Assembly: GCA_025490895.1 (NCBI GenBank)
Contig: JALPQI010002170.1
Location: 49,108 to 113,107 of the forward strand
Length of the DNA stretch: 64,000 bases
Source: Thaumatotibia leucotreta
Lineage: Eukaryota > Arthropoda > Insecta > Lepidoptera > Tortricidae
Direction: 5' to 3'
Both the position numbers and the translations under genes were made by a program. The notes under the pieces were generated by a model. The model did no database searches, was not told where the DNA came from, and worked only from the letters and a program-made list of their open reading frames with translations. This document shows, one piece after another, positions 53,245 through 63,329 of this stretch; within the stretch, counting starts at the first letter, position 1; each line of letters opens with the position of its first letter.

Positions 53245-54475
53245 CTGTCAAAAAATCCTGGTCACGGCACCACATTATAATAGATACACAGTTTTTTTAA
53301 CAAAGACACGTGGAACCAAGTGTAGCCCATTTGCGTGGAATATTCAAAAGAGTTAAATCGCTGTGAAATATTAATGAAAAACATCTTTTTTTGCAATTTA
53401 TTTGTAAAACTAGTTTATGATGATTGCAGCCCTTGATATTTATTGGAATCTTATGCTTAGTAATCATCAGATTTTTTGTCGACTGATACGCTAATTGGAT
53501 ACACAATTTTCTAAAAATACCCTGTAAATTAACACAACGTCAACGTATTAAATAATATTACGAAAGTAAAATAGCGTCATATGCCTAGCTTTATTACAAA
53601 TAAAAGAAAATCTAGGTACCTACATTAATGCGTAACATTAGTATAGTCAAGCTTCATAAAAGAAGATGATCGTTGTAAGGTGTTGAGTGTATTGTCACAT
53701 TAATTAAAAACACAATACCCAATGGGACAGTTTGGCTGCGTCATAGAAACCTATTTAATTTACCACCTACGTTAAACGTCTTGTAAGGTGACGTAATGTC
53801 TCCGTTAGCCGTTACTTATAGGTAGAGAAACTGAGTTGTAAGCGATCAAATTTGTTACTCCTTGCTAAAGTAAACATTAAAATGGTATTTTTAATAAACA
53901 TATTATTTGAGTTGGTACAGAAATAATAAATATTATTTAAGATACTATGCATTAAAATCAATTATTGCATCCTTAGCGTACAAAGAAAAATGTTTTCCTT
54001 ATTGACTCACGGTAATTGTTATTTAAATAATCTTTACCTACATGGCGAACAGTTTTCTTGCGTGTAGCTCAAACGCTCAGTGCGTCTCTCTCGTTACAGA
54101 CTACATAGAGAAGGGTTACCGAGGGCAGTGGGAAATACTGGTGCATATTATACGGGAGGTAAATAATAATATTGTAAGTGCAACAATGCATTTATTGTAG
54201 TTAGTTCTCGTTTGTGGTTCTTGTCTGTATGTCTTGTTCAAGATTCAATAAGAAATTACGGCATATACAGTGAAAGTGGCGATGAAACAGACCACTCAGT
54301 ATGAAAAGTGGAAAGAATAAAATCTACTTAGTGTGAACATGTGCATGACATTCGAAAAGGGAATTTCGTGGGGGTGAAGTTGGAGAAATACCCTGACACC
54401 TTAAGGAAAATAAACATCGCGAGTTATTGAATAGAGCATTCACTCAGCCACTCAACAAGTGACAAGAGAAGGAAA
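53245..54475. other. No gene seen; upstream of the 7TM cluster
   Basis: AT-rich. I found no further IntS1 exon on the minus strand and no promoter element I would assert. The region directly upstream of 54476 presumably holds the first 7TM gene's promoter and 5' UTR. Confidence 0.5.
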
Positions 54476-55432
54476 ATGAACCATAGTTTCAAAGTCTTCG
54501 TCGATCCCAAATTTATACACGATGCTATCTATGGATGTGAATTCAACTTGTGGCCTGGACCGAGGATACATCCGGATGACATATTCCCGTACGTGTATTG
54601 GACCATGTTTACTGTGTTCACCACCAACTTAGTGCTAGCCACTGGAAGTGTTGTGTTCGGTATAACCTCGTGGATTCTTATCAAGCGGTGGAGGCAGTAT
54701 AAAAACTATGTATTCTTAAACGTGATAATAATGGGTATCGTCACATTGTTAATGAACTATACGTTAAACCGTACATTTTTCTATGCTCATCTAAATAACG
54801 GTGAAGTGTTCGACATCACGTATTTCAAATTGCCGTTGTGTAAGATAACAATTCAAGTAGCGTTTGTGATGTCTCGCATAGCGATGAGCCACTGGTTGCT
54901 GGTAGCCACCCTCATGTTCTATATGGATATCGTGAAAGTGTTCAACAATCGTATAAGACGGAGATATCTGCTCACTAATCTGTTTGCATGGGTAGGGACT
55001 TTAGTGGAGGGATCTGTATTATTCATAACAGTGTGGTTGGGTCATTTAAAAGTGCGTCACGTAGGGTATATTTCGTTTGGGATAACCTGTTTCTATAAAG
55101 CAGTAAACACAGCTCTGTATTTAAGAGTGTTGTATACATTAATAACGCTTGCGAAACGGGATAAGAACTCGAGAAGGAACGTGTGTCAGAACATAACGTT
55201 TTCGACTGCTGCTTGTGTGACGTCAGCGATATCGTTTTACCCGCCGATGCTGCTTGCGATAGACTTCACTCAGAACATAACAGTGCGACATATTTGTATA
55301 ATAGTGAGTCTGTTGAGCCTGCTTGGTGTGCTGGCGTTCTTCCTGTCGATGAGGAGCCACCGCAAGGCGTGGCGGAACCACCTGCAGCGGCGGAAGGCTC
55401 GCAGCATGGATACCATAGCCAATACTGTTTGA
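54476..55432 (+). CDS. Orphan seven-transmembrane protein 1
   Basis: 318 aa, single exon, ATG in GGAAAATGA context. Hydrophobic segments at about 43-69, 78-98, 125-153, 165-189, 198-226, 236-261 and 271-292 predict seven membrane spans. There is a short N-terminus with an N-glycosylation sequon (NHS at 2) and no obvious signal peptide, sequons NYT and NRT near the first extracellular loop, a cysteine (122) at the start of span 3, and a basic amphipathic tail (SHRKAWRNHLQRRK). The RQYKNYVFLN start of span 2 and the tail after span 7 loosely recall class B receptors, but the large ectodomain and class hallmarks are missing. Core motif MSHWLLVATLMFYMDIVKVF is shared with the two genes downstream. 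Ligand and function unknown; could also be a non-GPCR 7TM protein. Confidence 0.85.
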   Translation: MNHSFKVFVDPKFIHDAIYGCEFNLWPGPRIHPDDIFPYVYWTMFTVFTTNLVLATGSVVFGITSWILIKRWRQYKNYVFLNVIIMGIVTLLMNYTLNRTFFYAHLNNGEVFDITYFKLPLCKITIQVAFVMSRIAMSHWLLVATLMFYMDIVKVFNNRIRRRYLLTNLFAWVGTLVEGSVLFITVWLGHLKVRHVGYISFGITCFYKAVNTALYLRVLYTLITLAKRDKNSRRNVCQNITFSTAACVTSAISFYPPMLLAIDFTQNITVRHICIIVSLLSLLGVLAFFLSMRSHRKAWRNHLQRRKARSMDTIANTV

Positions 55433-56120
55433 CTATGGCAACTCCTTTCCAAATTCCTTACCCGTCGTTAGCTAGCAGTTCTTCGATTGCTATAAGATTT
55501 TTAAATAACCGGCAGATAGGTCTCCGCTAGTAACGAAAACGGGATTATGTAATTTATATGTAGTACTTATACAGGAAATGTATTTCATTGACCAAAGTTA
55601 CAGTGATTTATTTGTTGACCCAAATTTATTGGTTTTTGAAGGTCCGTAGTATACCAAGAGCCATGTCATGCTCTGTCTGTGACTTAGCCCAGTGATTGAT
55701 AGTATCCCGATTACTAGGAAAAAAAATCGACGTGAATCTATACTCTGGAATACACAGGATTATGCTTTCAATTACACTAATGGAAAGTGATATAAATAAG
55801 CTAATCAATAAGTTTAGCATTATAAGTTACATTTAGCGACTGATATTATTAACAAAAAAACAGTGAATATCCTTAGTTCAATTTGGATGTAAAACATAAA
55901 TGAAGACTGCAAATAGTTTGTAAAAAACTGCATTAATTGGATTATAATTTGTTTTAAAGTATTGTTTATTTATTTGAATCACCCAATAGCTAGTCAATTT
56001 TATTTGGTGTAGTCGACTTTAATATAACGCTTGCGCTTTTGCGTTATTTTATTGCTGCCATATCGGAGTTACACATTTTTATATAACATCAACAGTCTCT
56101 TTTCGACATCTTACTATTGT

Positions 56121-56270
56121 ATATCGTCAGTTGACAAGCAAAACTCACTAAGTAACAAATACCTACTTGAAATAAAGCTCTTATCTCAGTTCTGATTTAA
56201 TACTGATATAAGAGGTTGCTAAGAGTAGTGACAGTTTTTATAGTGAGTTTTGCTTGTCAGCCGACGATAT
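56121..56270. mobile_element. MITE
   Basis: Left ATATCGTCAGTTGACAAGCA and reverse complement of the right ATATCGTCGGCTGACAAGCA; arms of about 31 bp continue AAACTCACTA. 150 bp. Confidence 0.8.
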
Positions 56271-56348
56271 TATTGTCCTTGTTACGCCATGTTTAAAAGT
56301 TGAAACTAAAATCGTGAACTGTATGCTTAGTACATGATTGGTATGTCA

Positions 56349-56434
56349 GTATGTCGCCGCGAGATAGATTTTCCATCTTTTACTAACTATATGAATAAAA
56401 GAGGGATGGACAGTATATCACGCGGCGACATATT
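56349..56434. mobile_element. Short MITE-like palindrome
   Basis: GTATGTCGCCGCGAGATA pairs with TATCACGCGGCGACATA. Total about 86 bp. Confidence 0.6.
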
Positions 56435-57359
56435 GTCGCACTAATCCTGTGGTAAGCCTACTGTACTATGTTAATCTAACTCCGTACGCAAACAATTGAA
56501 TGCCCGAGAGTTAATACAGATTCATAATGCCCAATGTTGGAGCCCAAGACATTGTTGCCCAAGACTATGTCTCCGAAGAATTCGGTTAACGTTAACACGG
56601 AGAACAAAATATTCCGCGTTTAAAACTATCCTACGTCTTTTCCCGGGATTCCAACTATATCCGTACCAAATGTCATGAAAATCGTTTCCGAGGTTTAAAC
56701 GCGAACGCGTAACAGACAGTTTGGATTTTTTATAATATTAGTATAGAAAAGATAACATCAGAACAAGATAAAGTAAAAATATATTCTAGTTACGTCAACT
56801 GGTGCTCTACAATTTTAAATACATCATCTAATATTCAGAACGCGTCGCTTAATGTTACATTAGCATAATTTAATTCGAAGGGAATCCCTGGGTTCTGAGC
56901 AAATTACAGAGTTCATATCTATTTATAATAGTGCTGATATAAAGTGGTCGCGAAAAAGTCCCGGCTACTACAAGATGTAACCAAAATTGCGGTAATGCAT
57001 TAAACAGCATTTTAAATATAATTTTCTGAGTAGGAAAAGTAAAAGGGAATAACGAATAATATACCAAAAAAATCGAGAGAATAAAAAAATCTTTCGTAAA
57101 CAAAATATTTTGAAAGGGATCTTAAACGGATGACCACTATTGTTGGGACATGCTGTTTGTTGGGATAAGCAAAAATAACATTACAAGCGAGAACTAAACG
57201 GAACAACTAAAAACAAAGAAGCAAGATAAAATATCGTGAAAAATAAATGTATAGAAGGTTGGCCTAAAGTATTTAGACGACCGGCCACATACAAAAATAT
57301 TTATTTTTCGCAAAAAAGATACTGTATAAGCCCTTAAAAGGATTTAGACCTATTTCTAT

Positions 57360-57545
57360 TAAGCCCCGTGTAATAGATCAATACACACAGATACATAAAT
57401 ATATAGAAAACGTAAATGACTGAAGAATAAATATTTTTGTGATAAATACAGACAGAGTCGCCCTCGCCGGAATGGAATTCGAATCCGGGACCTCAAGCTT
57501 CGCTTAGGGTCGCTGCGTTGCCGACTGAGCTACAGAGCTCGTCAA
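57360..57545 (-). mobile_element. tRNA-derived SINE
   Basis: On the minus strand the head TGTAGCTCAGTCGGCAACGC (A-box like) and CCGGATTCGAATTCCATTC (B-box like) are followed by a body that resembles 35490-35585 (AAATATTTATTCTT ... TATTTATGTATCTG ... TTACACGGGGC). A SINE rather than a tRNA gene. Confidence 0.72.
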
Positions 57546-57630
57546 AATTTCTCTAAATATTGAACATGATTTATGGCAATGAATAACTCATAGAGAAATA
57601 ATATTTAGTACCTGGATTGCCACCGCTAGG

Positions 57631-57784
57631 CGAAGATTAACCATAGTTTTGCAGAAAGCGACCAACTAAAAATTCATGTCAATCTAACTTAAGCTTTAAC
57701 ATAAATATTGAGTTTAGTCGCTTTCTGCATTATCAACAAATCGAAGTTGGTTGTTTTCTGCATATCTATAGTCAATTAATCTTC
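57631..57784. mobile_element. MITE-like inverted repeat
   Basis: GAAGATTAACCATAG...TTTTGCAGAAAGCGACCAAC mirrors GTTGGTTGTTTTCTGCATAT...TTAATCTTC; arms are imperfect. An inner GCAGAAAGCGAC/GTCGCTTTCTGC pair strengthens the fold. Confidence 0.6.
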
Positions 57785-58164
57785 ATAGAAAAATACTACT
57801 CTCTTTTAGCAGTATCGAAACGCAATTATAACACCAATTCTGACAGGAGTGACAGATATGACAATGACATTTGATTGACGTGTAACACGAATGTATTGTT
57901 TTTAATTTTATTTTAGTTCGTTAGCTCAATGTTCAAGTAAGTTAATTATTTTATTAGATAAATAAAATGAATAGTCTTACGCAGCTAATAAATAAAATAC
58001 ACAATGATTGACGTGTCTATATCAAAATGTTTTGTTTGCATTTCAGTATGCGGATTCCTAGTTATTCTACTTTTTTACGTCGTTATACATAACGGAAGGA
58101 GTTTTTTTTACTTTATTTACTATTTACAATCGTTTAGTTCAATACGCGTTTCATATAATTATTT

Positions 58165-58282
58165 AAGTTATTTCTCCGGGATTCGTCTATTACGGAAACC
58201 GACTCCAAGAAACGTAAACTACTAAGTTATTTCTCCGGGATTCGTCTATTACGGAAACCGACTCCAAGAAACGTAAACTACT
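58165..58282 (+). repeat. 59-bp tandem duplication upstream of 7TM gene 2
   Basis: Two identical 59-bp copies (58165-58223, 58224-58282) starting AAGTTATTTCTCCGGGATTC and ending AACGTAAACTACT. About 165 bp before the start codon at 58448, so within the likely promoter or 5' UTR. Confidence 0.92.
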
Positions 58283-58447
58283 AGAAGTTAAGTTATCAAT
58301 GATCATGTAAAGCAAGTTGGACACAGATGAAAAGAAAACATGTAAGATTTCTCAATAGAGAAAGATGTACATATTGTTAATGCAAAGAAATGCATATTGG
58401 ATACATTGATCCTTCAGTTGGACCAGTGTTTAAAGAAAAATTTGAAG

Positions 58448-59356
58448 ATGAGTGAACCGGACAGTGATCTTGCAGATATTGAATTTTACTTTGTATGCAG
58501 ATTTCGATTGTGGCCAAATTTAGAAAATTCTTTATATAGAATATACTACTTAGCTTATTGGACAGTTTTTGGTCCGCTTGCCTATGGCATATATTTAACC
58601 ATTATCAGTGTAATATTAGGAAATGTTTCATGGATCCTCAAGGCAAAGTGGAGGCAGTTACAGAATTATGTTTGTCTGAATGGGATTATCTTACTTGCTC
58701 TGTTGACTGTTGCCACAGGTCTATGTGAGAATATTAAATGTCTAGACCACTTCGCATTTTTTAATAATGATACTCGTTTTATCATCACTCATATAGTGCG
58801 TGTACTGTTATGTCTAGCAATGAGTCACTGGTTGTTAGTGACAACAGTGATGTTTTATTTGAACATTATAAATGTAACTTGTAACAGTGTTAGACAAAGA
58901 TACCTGTATATGAACCTGCTTATCTGGGTGGCTCCGGCTATAGAAGGAACTTTACTCTTTGCCATTATATACTACTATAAATTAAAAATACGTCAAGTAG
59001 AATATACCACTGCTGGATTCATATGTTTATTTCAACTGGCTACTGCAATTGTATACGGGACAATTTTGTGCACCATAATAAATTTAGCGATTCAACACAA
59101 AAAATCGAAAAGACATATTTGTGAAAATATTTTGTTAGCCATAGCTGCATTTATATCAACGATTATATCCTCTTATCTTCCTATGACCATAATTCACTTG
59201 TACACAAAAAGTTTTCTGGTGAAGAATATTGTGTATTTGGTTAGCATAGTGAATATGATAGGAGTTGTAATGCTATTCCTGTCCCAGAGAAGGCATCATG
59301 AATTGTGGTACTTATCTACTTCGGCAAAAAATGCAGAGCTTGAGAACATTTTGTGA
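58448..59356 (+). CDS. Orphan seven-transmembrane protein 2
   Basis: 302 aa, single exon. The frame is open from 58397 but that codon is TTG; the first ATG is at 58448 (AAGATGAGT), giving an N-terminus of similar length to the paralogues. Seven hydrophobic spans with the same core: CLAMSHWLLVTTVMFYLN, RQRYLYMNLLIWVAPAIEGT, CENILLAIAAFISTIISSYL and a tail FLSQRRHHELWY. More divergent from gene 1 than gene 3 is. Span 2 begins RQLQNYVCLNG. Acidic N-terminus (EPDSDLADIE). Function unknown; tandem duplicate of gene 1. Confidence 0.85.
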   Translation: MSEPDSDLADIEFYFVCRFRLWPNLENSLYRIYYLAYWTVFGPLAYGIYLTIISVILGNVSWILKAKWRQLQNYVCLNGIILLALLTVATGLCENIKCLDHFAFFNNDTRFIITHIVRVLLCLAMSHWLLVTTVMFYLNIINVTCNSVRQRYLYMNLLIWVAPAIEGTLLFAIIYYYKLKIRQVEYTTAGFICLFQLATAIVYGTILCTIINLAIQHKKSKRHICENILLAIAAFISTIISSYLPMTIIHLYTKSFLVKNIVYLVSIVNMIGVVMLFLSQRRHHELWYLSTSAKNAELENIL

Positions 59357-61166
59357 CATGATGTGTATGACTAATTTAAAAATATCTCATGTTGTATGAG
59401 GAAGTTGAACTCTTTCGTATTTTTACCAAAAGTATATATCTTTAACATAAGTTTGTCATTATTAATTTTACTCATGGTACTGTATCACTAATACCCTAGA
59501 CCCTAGCCTAGAGTTTAGGGGATTTGTTCTCTTATTTTAGTACAATACTTAGTAAGATCCAGGATACCCAATAAATTTATCAAAATCAATTCATTTATTT
59601 ATCAAAGATTAGAAAAAAGGAAAAATCTCATCTTGTTGAACTTGCAAATTAAATTGTTCTTTGTCATCAAATTGTGCACATAATGAACAAAATTAATTTG
59701 TATTAGAAGTCCAAATAACTACTTTTTAACCCTAAGTGTGATATATTATAACTATTGTAACTTATAAGTAGACAAATTGATGTGAGTATAATTTTTTGCT
59801 TTTTGTAGATAAGATAAAAATGTGATCTCGAATTGTAAATCGTAGAATCTCTGCCAATATTGAAGCTAAAAATATAATCATTATTAATGTTCGTTTACAT
59901 TTAGTAGGGTTTGCTGAAGCCAGATGGTTCTGTTACAAGTACAATGCAATTAATACGAAATAGAGCACATTGTTTAATTTAAATAATGAGACACTGTTCT
60001 ATCAATATTATACAATCTATTGGCTAACAGGCCTTTTAGAATAAAACTGTAAACATGTGAATCTCATTTTATGTTGTAGTTTCTTTGTACTTAGTACATT
60101 GAATTGTACACTTATGTTAACAATAATCTACGTGCTTCTTTATATTGTAAAATGTATCCAATTTTTGTAAACATTTTTGAAAGGTAAAAGACTACTACGC
60201 AAACCATAGCTAATAGAACTAGATGTAAGATGTTCTGTGAAAAATGTTTCTGACTGATAAAATTTAATAAAAAGGCTTCTATTAAAAAAGACGCCCGTAA
60301 TAGTTAATATCATAGCCCAGCCTGTTTTATTGTATTATAATACATGTTAAATTAGTCAAATAATATCAATATTTCTAACAAGGACGGGGAAGCGAAGGAC
60401 CTATACGTCGCGAAAATGCATTGCCTGTTCTCGGATCCATTCAAGAATAGGCCAAGCTCTTTTGATAGCAGCAAGTAAGCAAGATAGCAGTAAGTGCTTT
60501 TGTTGTATCTAGTTCTCGGTTTGTGGACTTAAAGTTAAAGTGCCTTTTCTGTAGTACAAAGGACATTTTAAAAAGTTATCTTTACAAAATAAAACATTGT
60601 AAAAAAGATGCCGTGTGTATTATTTAATTATTCTTATACGATTTCAGAAATTATACCTACAACGTATTATTCACTAAATAAAACTACCCATGACTGGAAT
60701 TATGAATGGGTCCAACGACCTAAAAGTACAAGGTACAAACAGACTTAGGTTCCTACAAGGAATTTGAACTTTGCGACTATGCCTTTACGACATTAATTGT
60801 ATCAATTGAACATTTATAGTTAGGATTTTATTCATTCTGGAAGAGAAAAATCTCAGCTCGGGAAAGAAACACAAGAAACGGTGGTATTTCTAAGCTTTAT
60901 TGCAACGGCATAGAGTCTAAAATATTGAAAATGTTAAAGTTTCGTATGGATCTAAAAGTTTCACATTATGATGTTAGTCTGTATCCGTTCTTCGTCATAA
61001 TAGGTACACTCGACTTTAGTCTAAAGTTTTCATTGATGAAATGGCTCGCTTGAAATTGTCTTGTGGACGTTGGAGGAGTATGTGGATTTTTTCGAATAAT
61101 TTTTAAAGAATAGAATTTGCGATAAGGAAACATTTTGACAATAATCAGTGAAGACAACAAATTAGA
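59357..61166. other. Intergenic between 7TM genes 2 and 3
   Basis: A poly(A) signal AATAAA at about 59570 probably serves gene 2. The rest is AT-rich with no recognised element, apart from unassigned repeat-like sequence near 60380-60480. Confidence 0.5.
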
Positions 61167-62045
61167 ATGCCCCACAATACAACAGAAGCAGGAAACAACA
61201 CTATTTTCCTCGTCAAATTTACAAGCCCGGTCACCACCTTCGATTACGTATATTTGATTGCCCTGTGCCTCTTCGTACTTTGCGTGTTACTATGTATCGT
61301 CAGTTGTACATTCGGTATTATATCTTGGGTGGTCATACCGAGATGGAGGAAGTTCCAAAACTACGTGTTCGTAAACGTATTCTTCGTGTGTGCAATCACT
61401 ATGACGTGTTACTATGTTATTAGCAACGTGTATCCGCGAACCGAGACGCATTGCATGGTGATAATATTCGCTTTCGTGCTGTCCAGGATAGTGATGTGCC
61501 ATTGGTTCCTAGTCGCAACAGTGATGTTCTACATGGATATCGTGAAAGTGTTCCAAAGTACTGTGAAACGGAGATATTTGCTGGTGAATTTGTACTGTTG
61601 GGTGCTGCCAATGTTAGAAGTGGCTGTGTTATTTTCTGTATCGATTCCCTTGAAGATAGATTCCGAACATGTTAAGACCTTCACGTGTGTCGCTTTGATT
61701 GTGTCGTTACTTGCGACTGGGTTAGTGTATGTTAGAGTTTTGTATACATTGATAAGTCTAGCTGTACGGAATATAGGATGTAAGAAGGACGTATGTCATA
61801 AGATTATTCTTTGCACGGCTGCGTGCATGACATCTGGGGTTTCCACGTTTTTACCGGTCGTTGTGGCAGAGATTGTGTATAAGGATGACTATGTAGTGAT
61901 TAATTGTATATGTATCTTCACTTTGTTGAATATCATGGCTATTATAGTGTTCTTTTTGTCGATGAAAGTACACAGAGAGCTTTGGAGGGAATATTGGCGC
62001 CGGCGGCGCTCGGTCACCAGTCTTGTAGTCGAACTCGATTTATGA
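61167..62045 (+). CDS. Orphan seven-transmembrane protein 3
   Basis: 292 aa, single exon, ATG in TTAGAATGC context. N-terminus MPHNTTEAGNNT carries two N-glycosylation sequons and no signal peptide is evident. Seven spans; shared motifs RWRKFQNYVFVNVFF (span 2), HWFLVATVMFYMDIVKVF (span 3), KRRYLLVNL (span 4), YVRVLYTLISLAVR (span 5), CHKIILCTAACMTSGVSTF (span 6) and FFLSMKVHRELWR (after span 7). Clearly closer to gene 1 than to gene 2. Cys at the base of span 3 (THCMVII). Function unknown. Confidence 0.85.
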   Translation: MPHNTTEAGNNTIFLVKFTSPVTTFDYVYLIALCLFVLCVLLCIVSCTFGIISWVVIPRWRKFQNYVFVNVFFVCAITMTCYYVISNVYPRTETHCMVIIFAFVLSRIVMCHWFLVATVMFYMDIVKVFQSTVKRRYLLVNLYCWVLPMLEVAVLFSVSIPLKIDSEHVKTFTCVALIVSLLATGLVYVRVLYTLISLAVRNIGCKKDVCHKIILCTAACMTSGVSTFLPVVVAEIVYKDDYVVINCICIFTLLNIMAIIVFFLSMKVHRELWREYWRRRRSVTSLVVELDL

Positions 62046-62147
62046 ATAACTTAGTTACTGTAGGATGTCACAACGCCACTGAGTGGTTTTTGTTGTAACA
62101 GGAAAAATTAGATATTAACGTGACTTATGTAATTTAAAACATGTTGT

Positions 62148-62153
62148 AATAAA
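62148..62153 (+). terminator. Poly(A) signal of 7TM gene 3
   Basis: AATAAA about 100 bp after the stop; a second one is near 62172. Confidence 0.55.
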
Positions 62154-62439
62154 ATTGTATGGAATTAAATCGAAATAAACAGATTTACTGACGCATATAC
62201 CTGTAGGTATATAACATACACACCTTTCTGCAGCAACATATTTTTAAGACTGGGCATCAACCTAGGAAAAAACGTGAATTCACCCACGGGCCCCGCTCCT
62301 GTTCTCTGTGTGCGTGACGGCGCGCCTACTGTCCTCCCGCTCGCACCCTCGCATAGTATATGCCGGAGCAACTACATGAAACGTGGCAATATTTTTAAAG
62401 ATTGAATTGTCTAGTACTATTTATAATTATGTGCAATCA

Positions 62440-62670
62440 TAAAGGCGGGGTCACACCCGATGCGTGCACGTACGCGTTGCGTGGCCGCCACCAGTTGCCA
62501 CCCACCTCCCCCCGCTGCCACGCGTCGCCACTCAACGCCACCCGTCGCCGGCCGCCACCCGTCGCCACCCTCCTCCCCCCGCTGCCACCCGTCACCAACC
62601 GTCGCTGTCGCCACCCGTCTCCCCCCGCTGCCGCCCGCCAACCGTCAACGCCCGCCTCCCTGGTCTCAAC
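62440..62670. repeat. C-rich imperfect minisatellite
   Basis: Irregular decamer-like units around CCGTCGCCAC with CTCCCCCCGCTGCCAC inserts recurring three times. Strong strand asymmetry (almost no G runs on the plus strand). Open frames here are artefacts of composition. Confidence 0.7.
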
Positions 62671-62934
62671 TGTTTTTGTCTTGGGCGCTTGAATCCCTCA
62701 CTGCACTCAGTACTCAGTCTATAACTACCTCGCTGCGCTCGTGAGTAAAACTGGGACTTGTTACGTTCAGGATTCAATGTCGAGCCCGTGTCATAAAACA
62801 GTGCTTTATGCCCTTGTTTATCGTTGCATGTGTCACTCGTTCATATTAAAAAGTGACAGAAACTACGACAAACAATAAAAACGCAACCATCATCACTGCC
62901 TACTGATTGGTATCAAACTGTACATTTTCAACCG

Positions 62935-63180
62935 TTGGCCACAGACCACTGAATATGCTTAGTTATATTATTGCACTTACTACGCTTTAAGTCCGGCAAA
63001 CCATGTTACGCATTTTAATAAATGCCCGGTCGCCGGTCACATACTGTAAACATCAAATCATTGGGCAAAGGCCACTGAAAATGTTTGGTTATATTATTGA
63101 ACTTACTAAAACTATAGTACGGTAGGTAACTCATATTACCGGTTTTTATAAATGCCCGGACGCCGGTAACAGATTGTATA
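62935..63180. repeat. Imperfect tandem duplication, about 125 bp
   Basis: Two copies share CCACTGAA(T/A)ATG, TTATATTATTG(C/A)ACTTAC, and TAAATGCCCGG(T/A)CGCCGGT. About 80% alike. Confidence 0.65.
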
Positions 63181-63329
63181 CCGGATGGAAATTATTTTTG
63201 GGTCAGTGACGGCAACTACCAGATTCAGAGGAGCTACGCAAAATAGTTGATTTATGTCATTCTAGTTGACATCTGACATCCTAGCACTTTCATGATAGTT
63301 AAAAACGTATTCTGAAAATGTAGTATATA

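Larger units (their letters stand above)
55433..58447. other. Intergenic between 7TM genes 1 and 2, MITE-rich
   Basis: Holds the MITEs and SINE listed below, and near 56690-56755 a tail ACGCGTAACAGACAGTTTGG followed by TTATAATATTAGTATAG, which is the common 3' end of a dispersed lepidopteran repeat. No conserved ORF. A candidate poly(A) signal AATAAA lies at about 56170, inside a MITE. Confidence 0.55.

Noticed and set aside
217..53244. All arrays dismissed as assembly artefact
   Set aside because: Not fully excluded for the perfectly identical arrays, but the MITE inside one array, the sequence variants in others and the composite structure of the exon-1 array are not expected from simple misassembly.
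57470..57545. Possible minus-strand tRNA gene
   Set aside because: Same SINE body follows; stems do not pair as in a tRNA.
58397..58447. 17-codon N-terminal extension of 7TM gene 2
   Set aside because: The frame is open but begins with TTG; the first ATG is at 58448 and gives an N-terminus like the paralogues.
62402..62744. Pro/Arg/His-rich small proteins
   Set aside because: Open in several frames because of the C-rich minisatellite.
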